Positions 1 through 10,727 of a stretch of DNA of 64,000 bases are shown one piece after another. The translations under genes and the position numbers were made by a program. Position 1 is the first letter of the stretch. Each line of letters opens with the position of its first letter. Source of the DNA: Phycomyces blakesleeanus NRRL 1555(-) (taxonomy: Eukaryota > Mucoromycota > Mucoromycetes > Mucorales > Phycomycetaceae). The stretch lies in NCBI RefSeq assembly GCF_001638985.1, contig NW_017265143.1, forward strand, positions 1,314,259-1,378,258, written 5' to 3'. Under the pieces are notes generated by a model. It saw only the letters and a program-made list of their open reading frames with translations, was not told where the DNA came from and did no database searches.

Positions 1-2192
1 GCTTCTTCCAAAAAAGCGAGAAGGAAGCATGCCCGGTAAGTTTAAAAAAAAACTCATTCGAGCAAATAGTAGACGCGATCTGAGGTGTGGATGCGAATTA
101 ATCAAAATAATCCTGAAAAAAAGTTTTGAAAGAAGGAGAGGAAGATCGACCAACTATGCCAAATAATAATAATAGTAAGACACACACAAAGAGAAATATA
201 AAAGGAAGAAATGGGGGGGAAAATGGAAAAAAGAAAGAGTTTATTAATCATTATAGTATTCTCATTTACCAACTGAATTCTTTAGCATCTCCGGCAAAAG
301 TTGATCAATCGCTTCACAAGGCAAGTTTTATCTTGCCTAATTCGTATTTAGGTCCTTATTTTACTATTATTATTATTTGTAAAACTGACTTTGACAATCT
401 GACAGACATTGAAGTCACCAAGCGTGTCCCAATATTACCAGTCTGATAATAAAACTCCAGTGCAAGAGATCATTGAATTGCCAATGATCGGCGGGCCTTC
501 CCAAGTGGGAACCTTGCCTCCTCTGGTTTCCTTGATGAGAACAAATTCAACTGTACATTCGGCAGCTGGACCAAAGTTCAAGTCCGGTGTATATCGGGGA
601 GATCGCAAGGAGTCCGCAAAAGCACAGAGAACACGTAAACAGAATACTGAAGATTTTCTGAATAAACTGTTTGGTAGTCATCGACCACCTTCGTTTTCTC
701 ACCCAGTCAAGTTTAATGTAATTCACCAAAACTCTCGGCGAACGACAAAAAAGGCAAAACATGTTACGACTGAAACTACCCGTGATGACAGCACAAGGGC
801 AACTAATGGATTGGATACTCTTGCACAAGCCATAGAGCTTCAAATAACAGAGAAAGCTGTTGTAGAGAAATCCTCGAATGGTCCCACCAAGATAAAGAAA
901 CGACGATCACCTACAAGTGAAGACGATGAATACACTGAAGAACCGTTAACAATGAAGCGTCAAAAAATATCTAACAAGTCCGATGACAATAGAAAGTATG
1001 CAAAAAAGTCAATCAACAAATCAGAAAAAAAACCAAAAATAGATCTTCAGACTGTTTCCGTAACTTCAAATCAGAGCTCTAAAGAGATAGCAACAGAAGA
1101 AGACGAAGCACGAGCTGAAAAAGAGTTGGAGATAGAGCTGATGAAAGATGATGATGTCGAAGAAGATGATATTTTGTGGAATAGTGTGGTACACGAGGAT
1201 ATGACAGAAGAAGAAACGTGGGATTGGAACCCATTTGGAGAGGTTGAGGATGCTGAAGACTACACTTATGTATTACGAGCTTTAGTCGAAGAAAAGACAG
1301 GAAAGATTTTTCCAGAATCTGGTGGTAATAGAAAAATAAGGAGTGATCTTTGAATTAGATGTATAATCCGATATATTGATTTATAATTATTGATAGTCGA
1401 GGGAATTGAATACCCTGACGGGACTACTTGCTCTCGTTCCCGGGTGTACAAACCTTTGACAGCATATGAAAGGTCTTCCGGGCTACTTCAGGAACCAATT
1501 GTTTCTGACACAACTGCAGCAGAGGCAAAGGCAAATGCACGAGCCAATCGGTTAGCCAACCGACGTTCGGCAGTGGATAAATCAACCAAGAACAAAGCTG
1601 CGGGTGAATCAGACACAATTAAGATAAATCATCTCAAGAATCGTAGAAAGCAGCTTAGGTTTGCTAAGTCCCCAATTCACGCGTGGGGGCTATTTGCAGA
1701 AGAGCCTATTGATGCCAATGATATTGTCATCGAATATGTTGGGGAGGTTATTCGGCATCAAGTGGCTGAAAAACGTGAAAAAGAGTATGAACGTACTGGA
1801 ATTGGCAGCAGTTATCTTTTCCGCGTAGACAATGACCGAGTAATTGATGCTACCAAAAGAGGAAACGTGGCTAGATTTATTAATCACTGCTGTGCTGTAA
1901 GTTGCCCGAATGTTTTCTCATATTATATACCGTCATTCTTGTTCTTACAGTATTTATTATGATAGCCTAACTGTGTCGCCAAGATTGTTACAATCGACAA
2001 ACAGAAGCGAATTGTTATTTATTCTAGCCGGGATATTGTTCCCGGTGAAGAGATTACCTATGACTACAAGTTTCCCATAGAACAAGAAAAGATACCCTGT
2101 CATTGTGGAAGCAAATTTTGCAAGGGGAGGTGTGTCAAGCTGCTGAATTCCCGAGAGATATTATATTAACAACTTTTAATAGCCTCAACTAA
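1..2192 (+). CDS. SET1: SET1, COMPASS histone H3-K4 methyltransferase (3' part; 5' end outside window)
   Basis: Catalytic subunit of COMPASS, which methylates histone H3 lysine 4 in the nucleus. Exons by eye: 1-35, 286-320, 406-1324, 1397-1896, 1966-2129, 2183-2192. The order is a basic/acidic linker, an N-SET region (acidic run, then WDWNPFG), and a SET domain with HAWGLFA, the [11 protein letters not shown] core, [11 protein letters not shown] across intron 4, and EITYDYKF. A post-SET CxCxxxxC (CHCGSKFC) follows. Reading through the last intron gives an unusual tail. Splicing 2130-2182 instead gives CKGSLN and a stop, the ending typical of Set1/SETD1 proteins, so I prefer that model. Intron 2 (321-405) appears to start with GC (AAG|GCAAGT). 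The N-terminal RRM expected for the family lies outside the window. The family call is very secure; the first two small exons are less so. Confidence 0.93.
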
Positions 2193-3300
2193 ACCATAGT
2201 GTATAGTAATTCCCCGATCCCATTGATATACGATAGAGCAAACTTATACCCGTACACATATGCAAAAGCATAGGTTGCCTAGAATGTAAATAGCTTCCTC
2301 CTGCAGCCTAGCTTGTAAGCCTACCTTAGTTTCCCTTCTTTATTTGCTCAGTTCGCCGAGGTTTTTTCTTATCCTTCTTATTAGAAGTTGCCTTTAAGCA
2401 TCATATTATCTCTCTTATAGTAAGACAGTATGTTTATTTGACAAAATTCAAAGTATTGCATCGTATGTAAGTTGTCCTTTTCTATAGATAATATCCAAAT
2501 ACTAATTAGTTGAAAAGCTTATTTTTTTTAAAAAAAAAAAGAGCAACACCACTGGTAGATGTGGACCCCACCTTTTTTATGAAAATAAATTCTTTAGAAG
2601 ACTATACGGTCCAAAAAAAAGAATCTTATTGAATGTTAATTCAAACAAAAAGGCAAGTAATAAATATTATGTAAATCTTATTCATTTTATTATTAATTAC
2701 ACTATGATAAAAAAAGGCGATTTTAGTTGGAGATTTTTTGCAAAATACATATCTATGCCCACCCCGGAGCACATTAAAAAAATAGACCCCTAAACACGCA
2801 GTTTTTTTCCCGTAGGGATATAAGAATTATATGTGTGTACATACGCATATATGTGAGTGAGTGAGTGAGTGAGTGAGTGAGTGAGTGGGTCGGTGGGTGT
2901 CATACGAGATATATTATTGTTGACATATCATACACATCCTTTAACAATAGAATATAGACATATTTCCTTTCTTGAGCATAACTAATTTAATATTAAAAGC
3001 AAAATATTATTTTGGTTTAAGCTATAAATCACCTGGTAAAGATATTTTGTAAAATAGCTATTAGCCAGATAATACAGGTGTGACTAAATACACAGAATAA
3101 GAAGAAACGGTTCTTGCAACCAATAATACAAAATCTGAATGATATTTTCCAAGGCTATGCTTTTATATCTCGAGTTAAAAAAAAAAGGAAAAGAAACAAT
3201 AAGAATGTTAATCTGTTTCCTAATAAATATAAATTACAGTAAAGAAGGAGCATTTGGATCATCGAAAAATTCAAATGCTCTTTTATAAAATAAGCATAAC
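2193..3300. other. Intergenic, simple repeats and one hairpin
   Basis: No convincing gene. AT-rich sequence with homopolymer runs, a GTGA microsatellite near 2853-2887 and a 9-bp perfect inverted repeat at 3248-3256/3272-3280. The first part is presumably the 3' UTR of SET1. Confidence 0.6.
2853..2887. repeat. (GTGA)n microsatellite
   Basis: About seven tandem GTGA units decaying into GTGG/GGTG variants, in intergenic DNA downstream of SET1. Confidence 0.9.
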
Positions 3301-3786
3301 TTGACCATCTTTTTTTTTACTAGTATTCAATCCTCGGTGTGGGTAATATACACCATATATAATGTTTTCCGAAATATAACCGCTGAAGATGTTCTTAATG
3401 AATCTGAGCACTTGTGCAGAACTAAAAATACAAAATTCAAAAATCTAACCGCTTTCCAAAGATCTGCTAAAAGCAAGCAAACAAGCAGCAGTAGCAGCAG
3501 AAACAATAACAATCCGACCATTGTACTTAAATTAGTTTATCTCTTTGAGACATTTAGACATATAGGTAAGATGCCTGAAGAAATGTCCACTTTGTCTAAG
3601 CTAATCTATGTTACAGTCGCCAATCAGAATAACCGTTTGAAAAGAATAAACTTTGTTTTTATCAAACTAATGGATTTCAATCAAGCAATTCCGGCTATTA
3701 AACAGAGCTCGCTTACCAATATGTTCGCTGCACAAAACGGGAACCAACGAAATCCCTCATTCCAGCGGCCACAACCACAAGTATAA
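3301..3786 (+). CDS. Hypothetical orphan ORF (low confidence)
   Basis: An open frame of about 160 codons with no recognised domain. It begins at TTG, so a real start would have to be internal or in an upstream exon. It has a Ser/Asn-rich low-complexity stretch in the middle (around residues 60-72) and a Gln/Pro-rich end. Codon content in the middle (ETFRHIGKMPEEMSTLSKL) looks more like protein than the surrounding AT-rich DNA. It sits next to other weak coding relics (3990-4180 minus, 4383-4500 plus), so it may be a piece of an old mobile element rather than a gene. I do not recognise it. Confidence 0.25.
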   Translation: MTIFFFTSIQSSVWVIYTIYNVFRNITAEDVLNESEHLCRTKNTKFKNLTAFQRSAKSKQTSSSSSRNNNNPTIVLKLVYLFETFRHIGKMPEEMSTLSKLIYVTVANQNNRLKRINFVFIKLMDFNQAIPAIKQSSLTNMFAAQNGNQRNPSFQRPQPQV

Positions 3787-4824
3787 TCTTCCTTCGATTT
3801 AAAATGTGTGATTGATATAATTCTTTCACACATCCGTACAGGTAACTATAGTAATTTTAATTTATTTTGATTCGTATCAATATGTCACACAATTTGAAAA
3901 AAAAAAATAAGGCACATTTTTGGGATAAAGTCTTTTCTATCAGAGTATATGTAGACTCGTTCATTCTTCCTCACAATCACTATAGATTCTCTTTTTGATT
4001 TTCTATATTGTTGAACGTCGCTGTGAAGTATAGACTTTTTTGCCTGATTTTTTAGAGCTTCTTTAGAGCCGCCGGAAATGATCATATATTCGTTGTATGC
4101 TTGTTGAGCTGAATGATTAGGAATTTCATAAAAGCTTCTTCATGTCTTTGTAATAAGACCAGCTTATCCGAAAAATGATGTTAAAGAAAGACGTCCTGAC
4201 CCCAATAGATGATTAAATTTTGAATGAATAAGGATATATATATTTGGGACAAGGGTACCTGTCACCATCATTCTCTGAATAAGTCATTTTCTTATAAACA
4301 AAAGGCACAAAGAAGCTATTACAGAAATTGTATCTTTTTAGTTTAATAAGTAACACAATAAGTTTATGGTCATTTCAGGCAACATCAAAATAGCTTTCCG
4401 TGCTCAGATAAAGAAGTCTATACTTCGTAATCACAGGCAGTATATCAACACTCGTCAGATTATAGACAATAGATTAAGTATATGTCATAACAATCTACTG
4501 ATATAAAAATATATAGATAAAAGGTCTTTTTTTTTGAATTCAAAACTTACTTTCAAGTACAAGCTGTGCTTATCTAAAAAGCATACAAATTTGCCAAATA
4601 TCTAAAAAGCGATATTTAAGTAAAGTGGTTTGTGTAACTTGTTCTTTGTGCTCGTTACGGTGAACCTCTCAAGTTTTGAAGGATGTCCTTTTGGAATACA
4701 ATATCCGACTTTCTACGTCATATGCAGTGATGACGGATTGGAGTATATTGAGGCTCCGTGTAGCCTTTTACGTCCCAGCCTGTAAAGCAAGCGTTGATTC
4801 TATAAGAAAAAAAAGAGAAGCGTG
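3787..4824. other. Intergenic with possible coding relics
   Basis: No intact gene. A minus-strand stretch around 3990-4180 reads like protein across one frameshift (IPNHSAQQAYNEYM, then NQAKKSILHSDVQQY). A plus-strand stretch around 4383-4500 contains a similar string (AQIKKSIL...RQY), suggesting two diverged copies in opposite orientation. The last bases before 4825 are the ARPC2 5' leader. Confidence 0.4.
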
Positions 4825-6184
4825 ATGATTTTACTCGACTATCACAATGTTATCATCAAGGATTGCCTTGAATCTAGACTAAAGGGGTAAGTCCGAGTGA
4901 ATGTGTTAAACATTTTACTAAAACTTCCGATTTAGAGAAAAACTCGATGCCCTTGACATGACAATTGTTGATTTTGATGGCGTCATTTATCATCTCGCAA
5001 CACCCGACAGCAAGACTGTCCTTCACATCTCTCTTCGCTGGAAGTGTTTCAACGAACTTGTTGCCTATGGCGCCCAAGAAGTCCTTAAGCGGGAGTATTC
5101 AGAATACCTTGCCAGCCCCGAAAACGGCTTTGATACCACGCTTGTGATTGACCTCGAAAAGGTTCCAGCAGACGAAGGTTAATAATTTAAACACATACAC
5201 ACACACACACAAAGAGAGAGAAAGGGAGAGGGAGAGATGAAGGAAGGGTATATATATATATATATATACCAGAATAGTTAGGAAGAAGTATTGTTTTGCT
5301 AAGTATTATCCTATTTATTTAGAAACCAGAACAGAACTCATCCAAAAGATATCTCTTCTTAAGCGTAACTTACTGGCAGCTCCTTTTGAACGGGCCTTTG
5401 CTGAACAAGAACAATTCGAGGACGAGTCAAAGCCAAACCCGAAATCAGAATTAATGGCTGTACATTACCGTGAAGAAGAAGCTATCTATGTCAAGTCCAA
5501 TTCAGACCGAGTCACTGTGTTCTTTACCACTAAATTTAAGGATGAGACTGATAAGGTCTTTGGAAAAGTTTTTCTCCAGGTAATATCCGCACACACACAT
5601 GTGTATAAATGCGTTTAAAGTAAAAAAAAAAGCAAAGTGAAGAAAAGGATTGATTGGGTTGAATTGATGCATGAAAATAGGAATTTGTGGATGCCAGACG
5701 TCGTCCTGCTCTTCAGAATGCACCTCAGGTACTATATGCAACGCGTGAGCCCCCAATGGAATTGCGTGACTTAAATTTGCAGCCTGATGAAGACATGAGC
5801 TATGTGACATTTGGTAAGGTTTAATATAATTTTGTTGTAAATATAGTTTATTTATATTTTTATATATATATATATATCAATAGTTCTTTTCCCTCGTCAC
5901 TTCAACAGAGAAGTTCGTGAGGAGACAATCTCGCGTGTCCAAATCTTCCGTGACTATCTTCATTATCACATTAAATGCTCAAAGGCTTATATGCACACTC
6001 GTATGCGTGCTCGCGTGAGTGATTTCCTGAGAGTCTTGAATCGTGCTAAACCAGAAATTGCCCCTGCCGAAAAGAGGACAGCAAGGTAAGATTGTTATTA
6101 TTATTAGAAGAGGAAGAAGAAGTTGAGAATTGAATGAACTTGCTGACGATATTATATAGTGGAAGGACGTTCCGTAGAAACTAA
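4825..6184 (+). CDS. ARC35: Arp2/3 complex subunit 2 (p34-Arc / ARPC2)
   Basis: Structural core subunit of the Arp2/3 complex, which nucleates branched actin filaments at endocytic sites. Exons 4825-4886, 4936-5177, 5323-5579, 5681-5813, 5884-6085, 6160-6184 encode 306 residues, the usual family length of about 300. The start [15 protein letters not shown] matches the N-terminus typical of p34-Arc. Recognisable blocks are [38 protein letters not shown], the [12 protein letters not shown] junction across intron 3, and [14 protein letters not shown]. The C-terminal helix [21 protein letters not shown] binds ARPC4 in known structures. Intron 2 contains CA, GA and TA simple repeats. No missing region is apparent. 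Confidence 0.95.
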
Positions 6185-6556
6185 GAAATACTTTAATGCT
6201 TTTTTTATGGAGTTTTTTTTTATATGCGTGTATAAAAAAATAAAGATTAACCAATACACATAATGAGCCTTTTGGATATATATTTATGAAGTTTTATATA
6301 AAAAAAGAAGGAGAGGAGTTTTTATTATTTTGGGTCGAGTAGTCCTTGTCGATGAATTCAAAGATAAACTTGATTATCAAGTTATTAGTTATCTTGGGCA
6401 CTTTTGATTTCTTATGCTTTGCTTGTCTCAGTAATTTGGCAAAGATAAAGTTGGCTGGTTAGTAGAGCAAAAACACGCACGCATATAAAAGATAGAAAGA
6501 GCCAAAAAAAGAGGGACTGCCTTGCTTCTTTGTTGTTTCTCTCTATTACCATCGCC
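6185..6556. promoter_or_regulatory. ARPC2 3' flank and STK32-like kinase promoter
   Basis: AT-rich spacer between two plus-strand genes. A TATA-like element, TATAAAA, lies at 6484-6490, 67-73 bases before the kinase ATG, a plausible core promoter position. No other gene is seen. Confidence 0.45.
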
Positions 6557-8105
6557 ATGGGAGCCACATGCTGTAAATATGAACAATCAAGCCGTGCTAG
6601 AGAAGGTAGCTCTTGATAAATGGCTTCTCTCGGGGTCATTAATACGCAATCACAGAAGTCGACTTGAATCACTTTCATCTCTTGCGAGCAATCGGAAAAG
6701 GAGCTTTCGGAAAGGTCCGTATGATCCAGCACAAGAGGACCAAACGGTACTATGCGTTAAAGTACATTAGAAAAGACACATGTATCCACAAAAAGGCCGT
6801 AAAGCATGTGATCGCAGAACGGCATATGCTCGAAAACATAAACTATTCTCTGGTAGTCAACATGCACTATGCATTTCAAGATGATGAGAATCTCTTCATG
6901 GCCCTCGACCTAATGCCTGGCGGAGACCTTCGTTTTTTGTTGGAAAATATTGGAACACTTTCGGAGTTGGAAGTCCGCTTCCAGGTCGCAGAGATCGCCC
7001 TTTGCCTGGACTATCTTCACCAACAACGTATTGCCCACAGGTAAAAGCAATAATTAATTATTATGTAACTTTTTTTTTCTTTTCTACTTTTTGTTAAAGC
7101 TACACATGTTTTGAAGAGATGTTAAGCCAGAGAACATATTGCTCGATCAACACGGACATGCACATTTGAGTGATTTCAATATTGCAACTCGATTTGATCA
7201 ATACAGTCCTCTACAGTGGTCGGTGGCTGGTTCGCCTGCTTACATGGCCCCAGAAATATTATCAAAGAAAGGATATTCTACATCTGTTGACTGGTGGAGT
7301 CTTGGTGTGGTAGCCTATGAGCTCTTGTTTGGAAAGGCAGGTTTGCAGTCTTATATTTCTTCTTGTTTTTGCTTTTTGATTTGTTGTCCTTCTACTGAAG
7401 TCTCCCTAGCGACCTTTTGATGGTCCGTCCCACGAAAGTCTGACAGAATCTATTGTTCATCATCCTCTTACGTTCCCTAAGCATGCAAATCGCGTGGTGT
7501 CTGACAATTGTCTAGATGTTCTCACAAAGGTAAATAAAATAGAGTTGGCATTTATCCACCGATATCAAAACTCTATTTAAATATATAAATCTATTTGTGC
7601 GTGTGTGTATGACAACAAGCTACTGGAAAAGTCGCCGTTTCATCGGCTTGGGTGCGGATCTGATGGGTTCGAGAGATTAAAAGAACATCCATGGTTCAAC
7701 GGACTAGACTGGAGTCTACTAGAGCAGAAACGTGCCAAACCGCCTTATCAGCCTGAGTCATGTCGATTCTTGACACGCATGTACGAGGACAGTAGCATTG
7801 ACCAAGACCCTTTGACACATAAGCACGTGTTTCCAGCTAACTGGTCAAATTCAGAGTTACCAGTGACAGAAGAAGCTCGATGGCGACAATGTATGGAAGA
7901 AGAGTTCTTATCATACAACCACACGTTTTTGTCCACAAAACAAGTGGATGTTGGTATTAAAGCTCTTTGGGGAAAATATGGACTGGTGAAACAGTTTGAG
8001 GATTTTGAAGAACACGACTATGAAACTACCCCAAACACAGATGAAGGACAAGAAGCCAGACTACTCATTGAGCAACATAAAAGAAAACCGGGTCAAATGC
8101 ACTAA
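6557..8105 (+). CDS. STK32/YANK-like serine/threonine protein kinase
   Basis: AGC-related protein kinase of 419 residues. Exons: 6557-6605, 6656-7040, 7117-7336, 7410-7529, 7620-8105. Visible motifs are the glycine loop GKGAFGKV, the ATP-binding lysine in YYALKYI, HRDVKPEN split by intron 2, DFN in place of DFG (SDFNIATRF), [10 protein letters not shown] and [18 protein letters not shown] and the RAIGKG lead-in are hallmarks of the STK32/YANK group. The N-terminus MGATCC has Gly2 for myristoylation and two cysteines for palmitoylation, so membrane attachment is likely. Intron 3 (7337-7409) must begin with GC for FGKRPFDG to read through. Substrates are unknown. The C-terminal 100 residues are an acidic tail without a known domain. 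Confidence 0.9.
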
Positions 8106-8451
8106 ACTAGGACATATTTTGATACAAATATATAAACATATATAAATGTTACACTGTTTTATAGCAACAGCTTTGTTACAAATAAAGCAAAGCTGACAAA
8201 CCTCACCTAAAAAAACCTAGTATGTGATCGTAACAAGTACAGATACAGTATATTATCCTACATTAAGACACTACACCGATAATTCTTACTCGGAACGATA
8301 ATATGATTTCTTGATTATTTATACTCCAAATTATATTGACACCTAGGATGGGGTAAACAGCCTAAAGTACACCGAGGTTTCCGAAATATAACTTACAAAT
8401 AAAAGAGTTTGATTGAAGATTATTCACAGTCTACGAAGTATATATTTTTCT

Positions 8452-8628
8452 TTAAAGAAAGTAAGCATGCCTATAAGATATTGTACAAATATGAATGTCT
8501 TTGTTAGAATGTCTTATTGTCGCTGTAAAGTCATGGCACCGACCAAGATCAACAGCAATAGATAGAATACGCTGGTCAACTTCTTGATCAAAGTCTTTTA
8601 AAGCGAGTAGGTTCGATTCTACCCGCTG
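8452..8628 (-). pseudogene. Coding relic, unknown family
   Basis: An open minus-strand stretch of about 58 codons without a start codon, reading LLALKDFDQEVDQRILSIAV and onward to a TAA at 8452-8454. Amino-acid content is protein-like in an otherwise AT-rich desert. It lies downstream, in the same orientation, of the zinc-knuckle relic at 9000-9980 and may be part of the same dead element. Family not recognised. Confidence 0.35.
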
Positions 8629-8999
8629 ATATATGTATATAAATTTCTTCTAGCAAAGCTGAAAAAATACCGTGTCCATCGGTTTGTATATTGAAGCCGA
8701 ACAAACCAAATTTGTTATCCAGGTCAAAAAATTATTCCGTACTAAGAGCAAGTGAGTAATGCTTAATAATTGCTGAATTTCCAGCTATATCCTTTTAATA
8801 ACTTCTTACTTTCCATACTTGATTTTTAGAAAATCCACAACGGTACCGAGATGTTTAACATTTACTTTATAATTGCTGCTAAATTTTACATTCGTCAATA
8901 GCTGTATATATTTGCTATTGCTAGTAATATGGTGTCAATGCATATGAGGCTGTAAAGTGAGTACAAACATGCATGGCAGTTTATTTAGCTGCTGTCATT

Positions 9000-9980
9000 C
9001 TATTTGTTGCGGATTCGCTCAACATAGGTAAGGATAAAGCCCAAAATAGATATAAAACTGTCAGGAGAAGAAGATATATTGACCATAGTAGAAGTTACAA
9101 TCATCTTCTCCGAGAGTGATACAAATTTTGAGTATTCGGGCTTTGTTGTCAATATCAGGCAGGGCACCACTGTCAAACCAAATAGGTGAGCCTCCGACCA
9201 AATAGTCTCAGCAGTAGTCTTCAACCACTCTATTGATTATCGTTGACTTGAAATACTTTTATCCTAATAGCCATTAGCATTATTTAATTAACTTTTCGGC
9301 ATCTACTTTATATTTACTTCATGTATTTGTCTAAGGTTAAATTTTAAATAATATATAGCTCTTTGTCGAAAATGCTCGACGATATTTTCGAGATATGGGG
9401 CTGTAATGGTTTTACATGCGGCTGAGAGAGCATTTCTATAGTCTATAATAGGATGATATTTGAGTGCATAGCCAATATTAGGAAGGCTTTCCTTCATTTG
9501 GGCAAAGGCAAGTACCAAACCACTAGAGACAAATTGTCTTCAGTAACCGGCACACCTAAAACCATCCAGCAGATCGAGTACTAGAAGTTCTGCTACGTAA
9601 TCGTAGTTGGGTTGTTCAACTCACTCTTAGAAATATGGATATTTGCCGAAATTTTGACACGGAAGATTACATTTTAGATGAGATAACTAATGTTAATGAC
9701 CTTTTCTTTGAGCGTATCTTTGTATTCCACTTTGAGGACTGAATCCAAATAGAGTTTTCTGGTATGTCTTCCATGATTTAAAGCGAGAAGACTTGCGAGA
9801 GCCTCATCCAATGCAGGCTTATAGTTTAGGAATTACTTTGAACAAGCAGTAGTGTGACCTGCATTACCACATTAACAACATGCAACATGGCTATATTGAT
9901 ATCTTGTGCCGACTGTCCTTGATTGTTTTCATCTTCTAAGCCATCTTTTTGTGCTGGCTTCTTTCCCCCTTTGTTTGGGC
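9000..9980 (-). pseudogene. Decayed mobile-element-like gene with zinc-knuckle remnant
   Basis: Read on the minus strand from about 9980 to 9000, three protein-like blocks occur in consistent order but are broken by stops and frame changes. First is a CCHC zinc-knuckle-like string near 9845-9885 (CGNAGHTTAC, with an internal stop in the first C-x2-C). Next, around 9690-9840, is NYKPALDEALASLLALNHGR. Then at 9303-9518 comes an open 71-codon frame containing YRNALSAACKTITAPYLENI, and at 9000-9224 another open frame. A zinc knuckle followed by a repeatedly mutated ORF in a gene desert suggests a dead transposon or a gene carried by one. I cannot assign the class. Confidence 0.5.
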
Positions 9981-10727
9981 GCTGTCGTACTGGGTTTTGG
10001 TATCTGCTTTATATATTTGACCAACACTCTATTTAAGCTTCCTTATATTGCTTGAATTGGTAGCTCCTTAATATAGATATTGAAGGGAAAGCATATAAAA
10101 TGTATTTATACGAATATAATGCTGTCAGAAAAGAATAGTGTTTCAAAATCGCAAAAAAGTTTATATGGTCTCCCATCTGACATTTCTAATCTCAAAAAAT
10201 AAAAGAAATCATTGACTTCAATATTTATAACTGCAGAAGACTTTTCTTTTTTTTTTCGCCGTATCTTTTGAAAGTCATCTATATAGAGCAAATATATAAG
10301 CAACCAGTTGAAAACGATAATAACAAAGAAGGTTTATTTGAAGTGACACCTTTCAACTCTAATGTAAAGCTGTCATTGCAAGTTAGACCAATGACTTTTG
10401 ATTTGTTCCTTCAGGGTACACATCAGCTAATAATTTTCAACTTTTTTTAAGTATTTTAAAAGTAGATAAAGAAGTATATATTCTGCTGGTTATTATTCTG
10501 GTGGTTTTATTTTATAGAAATTTAAATAAAACAAAAGCTATAATCATGAGCCTTTTTTTAAAGCTGATTTTGATTGCGACGATCAACCCGATATTAATTG
10601 CCAAGTACATGTATTATTTAATTTGATTTTATTTTGTTTGGAGAGACGATACTATACAGTCGTGCGTATAATCCTAAACTTGGCTTACGTTAATGATAAA
10701 AGTGACGAGAGAGAAAAATGACTTGGT

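Larger units (their letters stand above)
8106..10727. other. Gene-poor stretch with decayed repetitive element
   Basis: No intact gene in 2.6 kb. The 3' UTR of the kinase comes first. The minus strand then holds several coding-like but stop-broken stretches between 8450 and 9980 (listed separately). 9980-10727 is AT-rich with only short frames, and I see nothing supportable in it. Confidence 0.6.

Noticed and set aside
126..446. Open frame of 106 codons at the left end
   Set aside because: It spans predicted SET1 introns, and its composition is AT-run driven. Only 286-320 is used, spliced in the same frame.
2130..2169. Alternative SET1 C-terminus reading through to the stop at 2167
   Set aside because: It gives a tail unlike any Set1 protein, whereas the spliced form gives the conserved SLN end. 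Kept only as a possible intron-retention form.
8606..8628. Possible tRNA T-arm (GTAGGTTCGATTCTACC)
   Set aside because: The stem is one base short and no D-arm, anticodon arm or acceptor stem can be built upstream. The same bases read as protein on the other strand.
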